12,938 nt of DNA, from the NCBI GenBank assembly GCA_002316295.1, contig DCDF01000101.1, forward strand, positions 1-12,938, given 5' to 3'. Made by a program: the position numbers and the translations under genes. The DNA is from Syntrophaceae bacterium UBA1062. GTDB taxonomy: Bacteria; Desulfobacterota; Desulfomonilia; UBA1062. Under the pieces are notes generated by a model. The model worked only from the letters and a program-made list of their open reading frames with translations. It ran no database searches and was not told the DNA's origin. Shown here in pieces: positions 1-7,256 of the stretch; position 1 is the first letter of the stretch, and each line of letters opens with the position of its first letter.

Positions 1-971
1 GGGTACTTGCCGATGGCAGTCTCCTCGGAGAGCATTACAGCGTCGGTGCCGTCGAACACGGCGTTGGCGGCATCTGTCACCTCCGCCCGCGTGGGGCGGG
101 TGTTGTCCGTCATGGACTCGAGCATCTGGGTCGCGGTGATGACCGGCTTCGCGGCCAGGTTCGCCTGCAGGATGAGCTGTTTCTGGATAAGAGGGACATC
201 CTCTATCGCTACCTCCACGCCGAGATCCCCCCTGGCGACCATGACCGCATCAGCGGCATCGATGATGGCTTCGCTGCCTCTGACAGCCTCACCGCGCTCG
301 ATCTTGGCGACCACGAAGATATCCGATCCTTTTTTCGAGGCGAACTCCCTGACCCGCCTGATGTCCCGGGGGCTGCGGACAAAGGAGAGGCCGAACATGT
401 CGATGCCGTGCTCCAGGCCGAAGGTGATGAACCGCAGGTCTTCGGAGGTCGCCGCCGACATGGTGAGATGAGCGTCCGGGAGGTTCATACCCTTGTTCGA
501 GAGCAGGCTGCCTCCGATGACGACGCGGCAGAGCACATCCCTGCCCTTCTTTTCCAGCACCTTGAGCTCGATGAAACCGTCGTTCAGAAATATCCTGCCG
601 CCCGGCTCCACACTCCGGGGGAAGTCCTCGAACTGGACAGGGATGAGTGAGGAGGTGCCTTTCACCCGGCGGGTCGTCAGCACCACCCGGTCGCCCCGCT
701 TCAGGGTGCACGATCCCGACTCGAGCTGGCCGATGCGGATTTTGGGCCCGGGAAGATCGCCCAGGATGGCGACATCTCTCCCCAGCATGCGCGACACCTG
801 CCGTATCGCATCGATGTCCCGTGCGTGCTGGTCGAGATTCCCGTGGCTGAAGTTGAGCCTCGCCACGTTCATACCCGCGAGGATGAGCCCCTTCAAGACC
901 TGCTTTTTCCTCGAGGCCGGTCCGATCGTACACACGATCTTGGTCTTGTGCTTCGGCAATGCCTTGTTCAT
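1..971 (-). CDS. pyk: Pyruvate kinase, N-terminal ~323 residues (C-terminus beyond window edge)
   Basis: Cytosolic glycolytic enzyme: phosphoenolpyruvate + ADP to pyruvate + ATP. The frame opens with ATG at 971, preceded by AAGGAG about 7 bases upstream, and runs off the left edge. Visible family motifs: ARLNFSHG (residues 37-44), the B domain (about 82-170), catalytic Lys223 in AKIERGE, metal ligands Glu225 and Asp249 (MVARGDLG), and the ATQMLESM signature (280-287) with Thr281. The loop that is DTKGPEIRT in K+-dependent enzymes reads DLPGPKIRI here (72-80). Leu, Lys and Ile at the diagnostic positions match the K+-independent group. The C-terminal allosteric domain is outside the window. 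The gene lies 57 bp downstream of the RND permease, on the same strand and with no visible terminator between, so read-through is possible. Its own strong ribosome binding site implies independent translation. Identity is very secure; the K+ behaviour is inferred. Confidence 0.97.
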   Translation of the reverse strand, partial: MNKALPKHKTKIVCTIGPASRKKQVLKGLILAGMNVARLNFSHGNLDQHARDIDAIRQVSRMLGRDVAILGDLPGPKIRIGQLESGSCTLKRGDRVVLTTRRVKGTSSLIPVQFEDFPRSVEPGGRIFLNDGFIELKVLEKKGRDVLCRVVIGGSLLSNKGMNLPDAHLTMSAATSEDLRFITFGLEHGIDMFGLSFVRSPRDIRRVREFASKKGSDIFVVAKIERGEAVRGSEAIIDAADAVMVARGDLGVEVAIEDVPLIQKQLILQANLAAKPVITATQMLESMTDNTRPTRAEVTDAANAVFDGTDAVMLSEETAIGKY

Positions 972-1028
972 ATGTGCTCCTTCCATCGCCTGAGGGGCGC
1001 TCGGGCAGATCACGACAGAGAGAGTTTG

Positions 1029-4000
1029 TCAGTCTTTCGCCTTCCAGAGTGCAGGCATCCTGAATTTCCGGAGGCGTTCCATGTAGGTGAATATCACCGG
1101 GATGAAGAACATGGTGAACAGTGTGGAGACGACGATGCCGCCGATGGTTGGCAGGGCCAGCGCCACCCGGAAGCTTGCACCCGAGCCTCCGAAGGCCTGC
1201 GGAAGCAGCCCGCAGATGATGGCGATGTTCGACATGACTATGGGCCTGAACTTCTCAGCGCACGCCTGTTTCACCGAGCCGGCGAGATCGTCCCCGCCTT
1301 CGAGGGCATGCCTCATCCCGCTGTCGATGATCAGGATCGCGCCGTTCACCACGATGCCCACGAGCATGACGATAGACATCATGGCCAGCATATTCATCGT
1401 AATGCCCGAGAAAAACAGGGTGTAGAACACACCGGCAAGACCCAGCGGCACCGTGAGCATGATAGTGAAGGGATGGACGAATGAGTTGAGGATCGCAGCC
1501 AGCAGCATGAAGGTGAGGATGGTTGCAATGACGAACGCCTCTGAAACCGCCTCGCTCGCCTCCTGGTTGATTTCCACGTCCCCGGCGAATTCGATCCGGT
1601 AGTCTCTTCCTAGATCGAGGCCTTTGAACTTCTCCTTCAGGATGGCCATGTTCTCGGTCAGGCTCAGCCTGCTGATATAGCTCGTCAGGGTGATCTTACG
1701 CTCCTTGTCCTTGCGCTCGATGCTCGCCTCCGCACGCGCCGGCACGAACACACCCACCTTGTTGATGGGAAAGAGCAGTTTGTCTTCGCCAAGCGGTACC
1801 AGAATGGCGCCCAGGAGGTTGATGGAGCCGGTGTATTTCTCGTCCAGGGCGACGTTGATGTCGTACTCCTGCCCTCTTTCCCGGAACACGGAGGAGCTGT
1901 CGCCTTCTATCGCAGCCCTCAACGTGCCTCCCAGCCCGATGTTCTTCCCGCCGTAGACGGTCGACTTGAAGGAGTCCGATATGAAGCGCATCTCCCGCTT
2001 AGGAACCTTGTAGGAGCTGATGATGCTCTGGTAGTTTCCCGTCTCGTTCATGATCCCTCTGGCCCGCTCGGAGATCTTCACCAGCTCTGAGTAATCGGGG
2101 CCGTAGAGCTCGATGTCCATGTCTCCTTCATTGCCGAAGGACCTGCCCGCGGTTACGCTGAATTCGAGGTCAGGTATCGTGCACAGCGGCTCGACGAGGC
2201 TCTCCGCGATATCCTTGTCGCTCCGCGGGCGTTTGGCGGCGTCCACGAGCCTGATATGGGTGCGCATTTCGTTGACGCCCCTGTTCTTTCCCCCCACCGT
2301 AGAGGAATAGTCCTTGAGCTCTGGAATGGATTTCACCATCTCCTCGATCCGATGCATCACCAGCACGCTCGCCTCGGCAGACGCATCCTGGGGGAGCTCC
2401 GCCTCGATGGTGAGCTCGGAGCTGTCGGACGGCGGGAACGGCTCGCCTCCCACATACCTCATGACAAAGATCGACCCGGCGAAGATCAGAACAGTGAAGA
2501 CGACGGTGAGCTTCCGTCGCCTGAGGCAGACATCCAGGACCTTCAGGTATTCGTCCCTGACCTTTTCCACCCCGAGCGCGAAAAACTTCAGCCTCGGGCC
2601 GATGACGCCCCACCCCTTTTCAGGGTCTTTGGTGCTGCGCATGGCGAAATAGGAGAGCATGGGCGTGAGCGAGAAGGAGGCGATGATAGAGAACACCGTG
2701 GCCGCGACGACGGTTATCCCGAAGGGATAGAACACCTGGCCGAAAACGCCCTTCATGAAGGCGATGGGGACGAAGACCACAATATTGGTGCCTGCTGAGG
2801 CGAGCACCGCCACCAGCACCTCCCAGGTGCCCCGGACCGTGCCTTCTTTCGGATCGTCATGGCCGAGTATGTGCTTGTAGATGTTTTCGATGATGACGAT
2901 GGCGTTGGCCACCAGGGCGCCGATGGATACTCCCAGGGCCATGAGCGTGACGATGTTCAGGGTGAAGCCCAGGGCTTGCATGACCATGAAGGAGGAGACG
3001 ATGGACGTGGGGATGACCACGGCCGCCACGAGCGCCATCCGGATGTCGCCAAGGAACAGGAACAGCACCAGGGCCGTGAGCACCACCCCGAGGAAGATGC
3101 TGGAGAGCGCGTCGCTGATGGACTCGCGGATGAAGTCGGTGTTGTCCCAGGAAAGCTCGGCCATCAGCCCCGGAGGAAGGCCCTCCCGTATCCGGTCGAG
3201 CACCGAGTAGACGCCGTCCGCGGTCTGGACCACGTTGCTGTCGGTCTGCTTGTATATCTCGAGTATGACCGCTTCCCTGCCGTTGAACCGCGCAGCCGAG
3301 GTGATGTCCTTGAAGCCGTCCTCGACCGTGGCCACGTCCTTGAGCTGGAATATGCCCCGGTCTTTCACGGCAATGTGCATGTCGGCGATGTCCTGCACGG
3401 TTTCGAACTGCCCCTTGAGCCTCACCCCGATCTCGAACAGGCCCCGGTCCATGGAACCTGCGGGCACGTCGATGTTCCGCGCATTGATGGCGGCGGCAAG
3501 GTCGGTGAGCGACACCCCGTAGTTCATGAGCTTGGGCAGGTCCGCACGGACGTTGATCTGCCGCTCCTTTCCGCCCACCACCTCCACACTCGCCACGCCC
3601 CCCACCTGGGAGAACCTGTCTTTGAGGACATTGTCCGCGTATTCGTAGATCTCGTGGATGGGGATGCTGTCACTGTACAGGGAGACGCTCAGAATAGGCT
3701 CGTCGAATGGGTCGAACTTCTCGATGATTGGCTTGTCGGCATCCTCCGGAAGATCCTGGGTGATGGCCTCCACCTTGTCCTTGACTTCGATGGCCTTGAT
3801 GTCGGTGTCCACCCCGTAGTGAAACTCGATGATGGTCAGCGCGTAGTTCTCGTAGATCTTGGAGTTGATGTGCTTGATGTCGCTGATATTGGATACCGCG
3901 TCCTCGACCTTCTTGACGACCTGGATCTCGATCTCCTCGGGCGCCGCGCCCTCGTAGACCTGCGTAACGAGAACCACGGGGACGTCGACATCGGGAAAGA

Positions 4001-4106
4001 GGTCGACGTTCATCCGCTGGTAGGAGATGTACCCGAGCACCACGAACACGAGCACCATCATCATGGTAGTGACCGGCCGGTTGATGAAGAGACGTATGAT
4101 GTTCAT
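1029..4106 (-). CDS. RND-family efflux permease (AcrB-like, HAE type) with non-canonical proton-relay site
   Basis: Inner-membrane secondary transporter of 1025 residues, the usual length for AcrB-type permeases. With the adaptor upstream it would export drugs, lipids or other hydrophobic compounds across both membranes; the substrate cannot be read from sequence. It shows the duplicated RND architecture: an N-terminal helix after FINRPV (residues 8-13), a large periplasmic loop, a helix bundle (about 330-550), a second periplasmic loop and a second bundle (about 855-1015). Helix 4 reads GALVANAIVIIENI, where AcrB has the proton-carrying Asp407-Asp408 pair; here these are Ala400-Asn401. Helix 10 has Asn921 in place of AcrB Lys940. 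Lys952 and Ser959 occupy the Arg971 and Thr978 positions. ATG start at 4106, 25 bp after the adaptor stop; the ribosome binding site is weak, suggesting translational coupling. The family call is secure; the energy source is open. Confidence 0.96.
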   Translation of the reverse strand: MNIIRLFINRPVTTMMMVLVFVVLGYISYQRMNVDLFPDVDVPVVLVTQVYEGAAPEEIEIQVVKKVEDAVSNISDIKHINSKIYENYALTIIEFHYGVDTDIKAIEVKDKVEAITQDLPEDADKPIIEKFDPFDEPILSVSLYSDSIPIHEIYEYADNVLKDRFSQVGGVASVEVVGGKERQINVRADLPKLMNYGVSLTDLAAAINARNIDVPAGSMDRGLFEIGVRLKGQFETVQDIADMHIAVKDRGIFQLKDVATVEDGFKDITSAARFNGREAVILEIYKQTDSNVVQTADGVYSVLDRIREGLPPGLMAELSWDNTDFIRESISDALSSIFLGVVLTALVLFLFLGDIRMALVAAVVIPTSIVSSFMVMQALGFTLNIVTLMALGVSIGALVANAIVIIENIYKHILGHDDPKEGTVRGTWEVLVAVLASAGTNIVVFVPIAFMKGVFGQVFYPFGITVVAATVFSIIASFSLTPMLSYFAMRSTKDPEKGWGVIGPRLKFFALGVEKVRDEYLKVLDVCLRRRKLTVVFTVLIFAGSIFVMRYVGGEPFPPSDSSELTIEAELPQDASAEASVLVMHRIEEMVKSIPELKDYSSTVGGKNRGVNEMRTHIRLVDAAKRPRSDKDIAESLVEPLCTIPDLEFSVTAGRSFGNEGDMDIELYGPDYSELVKISERARGIMNETGNYQSIISSYKVPKREMRFISDSFKSTVYGGKNIGLGGTLRAAIEGDSSSVFRERGQEYDINVALDEKYTGSINLLGAILVPLGEDKLLFPINKVGVFVPARAEASIERKDKERKITLTSYISRLSLTENMAILKEKFKGLDLGRDYRIEFAGDVEINQEASEAVSEAFVIATILTFMLLAAILNSFVHPFTIMLTVPLGLAGVFYTLFFSGITMNMLAMMSIVMLVGIVVNGAILIIDSGMRHALEGGDDLAGSVKQACAEKFRPIVMSNIAIICGLLPQAFGGSGASFRVALALPTIGGIVVSTLFTMFFIPVIFTYMERLRKFRMPALWKAKD

Positions 4107-4131
4107 GGGCTGCCCGGATGATCTCTCATGG

Positions 4132-5184
4132 TCAGAAGAGAACCTTGGCGTTGTCGGAAAGCCTGGTGAACCCGCTCGTCACCACGCGATCGTTCTCAGA
4201 CACCCCGGAGACGATCCGGACATAATCGTCGTTCATGCCGGAAATCTCCACAGGCTTTTTCACCGCCCGGCCTTCGGAGATGACGTACATATAGTACGTT
4301 CCGTCCGGGTTCTCCTGCAGCGCCCTCAGGTCGGTGTAGAGGGCCTGGGGGTCGCGGATCACCTCGACCTGTGCGGAGGTGTAGGTGCCGATTCGCAGAG
4401 CGGAGTCCCTGTTTTCCACCTCCATTTCGATCCGGAAAAGGCCTGTCCTCGGGTTTGCGTTCAGAGAGACCTTGGTCACCTTTCCGGTGTTCGACTCGGA
4501 GCCCTGCACGCCGTTGACGATCACCTTCTGGCCGACCCGGATGCCCTGAATGTCCGACTCGCTCACCTCTGCGACGAGCCTGACGCGGTCCGTCCTCGCC
4601 ACTACGGCCACGGGCTTAGCAGGCGTGACGAGCTCGCCTTCGCGGGCATTGATGTCCAGGATCACCCCGTCGAGCGGGCTGGACAGCGACACCAGCTCGA
4701 CCACGTTCTCGAGGTTGGCCCTGTCGACGTCGAGCTTCATCTTGATCTGGTCGAGCTCGCTCTGGGACACGGCCCCGGACTCCTTGAGCTCGAGGGTGCG
4801 CTGATAGCTCAGGAGGGTCGTTTCATAGACAGCCTTGAGCTGGCGGTACTGGGCAGAGCTCCGAGGGTCTTCCTTGTCGAGGCTGACGATCACCTCGTCG
4901 GCCCTGACCTTGTCTCCGACCTCGTGGTGCACCCTGAGGATCTTGGCAGCCACCTGGGTGACGATCTCGGTCTGCTTGAGGCCGAGGACCTGGGCGTTCA
5001 CCCTGCAGAACACGAGGAATTCCCCCCTGCTCACCGTACCCGCCTCGACCGGAATGCCGTTTTCCCGATAGTACTGGTCAATGCCCGGCGCCTCCTTGCC
5101 CGCAAGAGACGAGATCGCATTGATCCTCATGAACACGGCGACCAGAAAGACGACAACGATTGCAAGGTAGATGAATTTTTTCAT
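4132..5184 (-). CDS. Periplasmic adaptor (membrane fusion protein) of an RND efflux pump
   Basis: A 350-residue HlyD/AcrA-type adaptor that would bridge the RND permease to an outer-membrane channel. The N-terminus (MKKFIYLAIVVVFLVAVFM) is a single hydrophobic anchor with no lipobox cysteine, so it is probably membrane-anchored rather than a lipoprotein. Domains follow the usual order: a barrel-sandwich half with EVGDKVRADEVIVSLD (residues 90-105), a short alpha-helical hairpin (about 108-165) with GAVSQSELDQ near its tip, the returning lipoyl half with SSPLDGVILDINAREGELV, then beta-barrel and membrane-proximal domains. The hairpin tip resembles the TolC-contact motif of AcrA-like adaptors, but its usual arginine appears replaced. 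ATG at 5184 follows AAAGGG; it is the first gene after a 247 bp intergenic region with a sigma70-type promoter. No TolC-type gene is visible in the window. Confidence 0.95.
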   Translation of the reverse strand: MKKFIYLAIVVVFLVAVFMRINAISSLAGKEAPGIDQYYRENGIPVEAGTVSRGEFLVFCRVNAQVLGLKQTEIVTQVAAKILRVHHEVGDKVRADEVIVSLDKEDPRSSAQYRQLKAVYETTLLSYQRTLELKESGAVSQSELDQIKMKLDVDRANLENVVELVSLSSPLDGVILDINAREGELVTPAKPVAVVARTDRVRLVAEVSESDIQGIRVGQKVIVNGVQGSESNTGKVTKVSLNANPRTGLFRIEMEVENRDSALRIGTYTSAQVEVIRDPQALYTDLRALQENPDGTYYMYVISEGRAVKKPVEISGMNDDYVRIVSGVSENDRVVTSGFTRLSDNAKVLF

Positions 5185-5300
5185 TGTTTGCCCTTTACCC
5201 TCAGCCCGCAGTCAGCAGTCAGTTATTATAATCAGCAGCCAATGCCTCTTTGACAGGAAGGCGGCTCATACACCCGCTGATGGTTGTACAGGTTTTTCAG

Positions 5301-5308
5301 ACCTCCTT
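5301..5308 (-). promoter_or_regulatory. Orphan consensus Shine-Dalgarno element in the adaptor leader
   Basis: AAGGAGGT on the minus strand is a full anti-16S match, yet the next ATG is some 40 bases downstream and no GTG or TTG sits at 5 to 12 bases. It may be the remnant of a displaced start, a decoy ribosome-binding or leader-regulation site, or chance. The match itself is seen directly; any role is speculative. Confidence 0.3.
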
Positions 5309-5353
5309 CGGCCGTTCCTTTTCATAACAATCAAACATGCATTAAGAACCAGT

Positions 5354-5382
5354 ATAAAAGCACGGGACGCCGGCTTTGTCAA
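5354..5382 (-). promoter_or_regulatory. Sigma70-type promoter for the adaptor-RND(-pyk) unit
   Basis: Read on the minus strand, a perfect -35 hexamer TTGACA (5382-5377) is followed by a 17-base spacer and TTTTAT (5359-5354), matching four of six -10 consensus positions. TATACT overlaps slightly downstream but would need a 20-base spacer. Transcription would start near 5345, giving a leader of about 160 nt before the adaptor ATG at 5184. It lies in the only AT-rich gap of the left block, directly upstream of an operon start, which supports the call. No operator palindrome was recognised. This is prediction by eye. Confidence 0.55.
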
Positions 5383-5431
5383 TTCTCTCATCGTTCTCGA
5401 TGTGTGAAATCAGGTTTTGCTGGAAAGAGCG

Positions 5432-6208
5432 CTAAAGCAGGATCAGCACGATCAGGACGGTGATCGCACCCGTCAGGGATACGATGTCGCTTTTCTTTGC
5501 CTTGAGGCACTTCATCCGGCTTCGGACGATGCCCGGGGAGTAGCCTCTTAGAGTGAGAGCTACGGCCAGGTCGTCCGCCCGCCTGAACACGCTGTGCAGC
5601 AGGGGAACGAGAACCGGCACCAGCGAGCGCATCTTCTTGAAGACCCCGCCGGTCTCGATATCCACGCCCCGGGCCTTCTGGGCCTTGATGATCCGGTCGG
5701 CCTCCTCGAACAAAAGTGGGATGAACCGGATCGCCAGCATGATGAGCAGAGCGATCTCGTCAACGGGGACCTTGAGATACTTCAGGGGCTTCATGTACCA
5801 TTCCATGGCCCACACCATGTCCAGCGGCGAGGTGGTGAGCGTCATGAGCGTGGAGATCCATATGGCGAACATCAGCTGGAGCCCTGTCTGAACACCGTTC
5901 TGCAACCCCTGCCAGGTGGCGTGGGGCAGCCAGGGCACAGGCTGTCCTGGCGTCATGAACACATGGAGAACCGCGGTCATGGCGAAGAGCCAGAGAAACG
6001 GGCTCAGGCCCTTGACCAGCCTCCTGAAGGACAGGCCGGCGGCCAGTGTCGAGACGGCGCACACGGCGAAAAACAGGGCGAGCCCCAGCGGAGTGTCCAT
6101 CCGGAATGCGGCCCCGATGCCGAAGCCCATGAGAAAGAGCTTCACCCTCGGGTCGAGGGTATGCACCGGCGAGTCGCCGGGAATGTACTGGCCCAGGGTC
6201 ATTCTCAT
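5432..6208 (-). CDS. ecfT: EcfT-type energy-coupling factor transporter transmembrane protein
   Basis: A 258-residue integral membrane protein of the EcfT/CbiQ family. In ECF importers this T component couples ATP hydrolysis by two EcfA ATPases to a substrate-binding S protein that takes up vitamins, Co2+ or Ni2+. Visible are hydrophobic segments (about 23-35, 43-60, 69-86, 106-126, 150-168, 243-258) and the two cytoplasmic coupling-helix motifs: AQKARGVD (176-183, canonical Ala-Arg-Gly) and LTLRGY (219-224, Leu-Arg-Gly where Ala-Arg-Gly is often found). The N-terminal GQYIPGDSPVHTLDPRVKL is typical of the family. Two starts are possible, ATG at 6208 or 6202; the ribosome binding site is weak for both. 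It lies 34 bp after the Asd-like gene and is probably co-transcribed with it. No ATPase or S component is adjacent, so it may share EcfA proteins encoded elsewhere. The substrate cannot be assigned. Confidence 0.92.
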   Translation of the reverse strand: MRMTLGQYIPGDSPVHTLDPRVKLFLMGFGIGAAFRMDTPLGLALFFAVCAVSTLAAGLSFRRLVKGLSPFLWLFAMTAVLHVFMTPGQPVPWLPHATWQGLQNGVQTGLQLMFAIWISTLMTLTTSPLDMVWAMEWYMKPLKYLKVPVDEIALLIMLAIRFIPLLFEEADRIIKAQKARGVDIETGGVFKKMRSLVPVLVPLLHSVFRRADDLAVALTLRGYSPGIVRSRMKCLKAKKSDIVSLTGAITVLIVLILL

Positions 6209-6242
6209 GGCTCGTCCGCGCGCTCCGTTCTCACGTCTCTTC

Positions 6243-7256
6243 TCATCTCTCCATGGATATCAGGTGCTCGGCGATCTGGACCGCGTTTATCGCGGTGCCT
6301 TTCCGGATATTGTCCGAAACGCTCCACAGGACGATGCCGTTTTCCGCCGAGAGGTCCTGCCGGATCCTTCCCACAAAACACTCGTCCTTCCCGGCGGTGT
6401 AGACCGCCAGGGGGTAGATCCCGGCGGCCGGGTCGTCCTCCACCTTGAGCCCGGGCGATTTCTTCAGGAGCGCCCGGACCTTCTCGGGCGGTATCTTTTT
6501 GGAAGTCTCGATGTTCACGGACTGAGAGTGGCAGTAGTACAGCGGCACGAGCACCGTGGTGGCGCTCATCCGGATGGACTCGTCCTCGAGGATCTTCCGG
6601 GTCTCTTCCACGATGCTCATCTCGTCTGCGGTATAGGCGTTTTCCAGGAAGTCGCCGGTCTGGGGGATGACGTTGAAGGCCATCTGGTGCCGGAACACGG
6701 CCGACTGAGTCTCCCGGAAGTTGAAGAGATCCGCGATCTGCTCGGTGAGCTCGTTGAGCGCAGCCTCTCCCATGTCTGACACCGCCTGGTAGGTGGAGAG
6801 AACGGCCTTTCTGACCCCAGCGGCCTTGTGAATCGGAGACAGCACGAGCGCCGCCTGCACCGCTGCGGGAGACGGACTTGCGATGATGCCCGCGTGCCCG
6901 GCGATCGCGTGCGAGTTGATCTCGGGAACGACCAGCGGCACATCCTCGTCCATCCGGAAGCGGGGAGAGGTGTCGACCACCGCACATCCACGCCGTGCGG
7001 CTTCCCCGGCGAACTCTCCGCTCACCTTCTCCGCTGCGGCGAAAAACGCGATGTCAACACCGGTGAAGGAAGCCCCAGTGACGTCCTGTACCGGGAGGTC
7101 TTCCTGCCAGTACTGCACGGTGTTGCCGAGCGAGCCCTTGGTCTCCAGCGGGAGGAGCGTGCCCACCGGGAAATCCCGCTCCTCGAGCACCCGTATGATC
7201 TCTTTTCCGGCCGTAGTGGTTGCACCCACTACAGCGATTCGCAGTCCCTTTGCCAT
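6243..7256 (-). CDS. Aspartate-semialdehyde dehydrogenase (Asd) family protein lacking the catalytic cysteine
   Basis: A 337-residue homologue of bacterial Asd, the NADPH enzyme that reduces aspartyl phosphate to the semialdehyde for lysine, methionine and threonine synthesis. The fold is intact along its length: GATTTAGKEI (11-20), FRMDEDVPLVVPEIN (100-114), STYQAVS (154-160), EETRKILEDESIRMSAT (217-233) and WSVSDNIRKG (311-320). The active site is not. The catalytic loop, canonically NPNCST, reads SPSPAA (127-132), with Pro130 in the cysteine position. The substrate arginine (VRVP) is Leu236, and GHSE has become CHSQ, keeping His243. Gln157 is retained. ATG at 7256 is chosen because AAAGGA precedes it at good spacing; the frame stays open 60 bp further but without homology. 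By analogy it may be a non-catalytic paralogue like E. coli USG-1, although the rest of the protein is closer to true Asd. Automatic annotation would probably call it asd. Confidence 0.93.
   Translation of the reverse strand: MAKGLRIAVVGATTTAGKEIIRVLEERDFPVGTLLPLETKGSLGNTVQYWQEDLPVQDVTGASFTGVDIAFFAAAEKVSGEFAGEAARRGCAVVDTSPRFRMDEDVPLVVPEINSHAIAGHAGIIASPSPAAVQAALVLSPIHKAAGVRKAVLSTYQAVSDMGEAALNELTEQIADLFNFRETQSAVFRHQMAFNVIPQTGDFLENAYTADEMSIVEETRKILEDESIRMSATTVLVPLYYCHSQSVNIETSKKIPPEKVRALLKKSPGLKVEDDPAAGIYPLAVYTAGKDECFVGRIRQDLSAENGIVLWSVSDNIRKGTAINAVQIAEHLISMER

Larger units (their letters stand above)
5185..5431 (-). other. Intergenic region upstream of the efflux adaptor: promoter and ~160 nt leader
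   Basis: This 247 bp stretch separates the ecfT stop from the adaptor start and is visibly more AT-rich than the genes around it. It contains one good minus-strand promoter (5354-5382). The implied leader carries an unused consensus Shine-Dalgarno element at 5301-5308 with no start codon at a workable distance. Just upstream of the adaptor there is a short tandem repeat, GCAGTCA twice (5208-5221). No intrinsic terminator (stem plus T-run) follows ecfT, and no protein-coding frame is convincing. Confidence 0.6.

Noticed and set aside
988..1006. Seven-base stem with a five-base loop between the RND stop and pyk
   Set aside because: One pair is a wobble and no T-run follows on the minus strand, so it is not a credible intrinsic terminator.
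2859..4121. Long plus-strand open frame (420 codons) antisense to the RND gene
   Set aside because: Its translation is rich in Asp, His, Gly and Val with no domain, a typical shadow of a GC-rich gene; the minus-strand RND protein is unmistakable.
5208..5221. GCAGTCA tandem repeat as a possible mobile-element scar or regulator site
   Set aside because: Only two 7-base units and no inverted repeats or palindrome; too little to support a feature call.
4027..5253. Plus-strand open frame of 408 codons over the adaptor gene
   Set aside because: Low-complexity antisense shadow with no recognisable motif; the opposite strand encodes a clear adaptor.
5297..5338. 13-codon leader peptide upstream of the adaptor (MFDCYEKERPKEV)
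   Set aside because: No ribosome binding site precedes the ATG, there is no run of regulatory codons, and the length is easily random.
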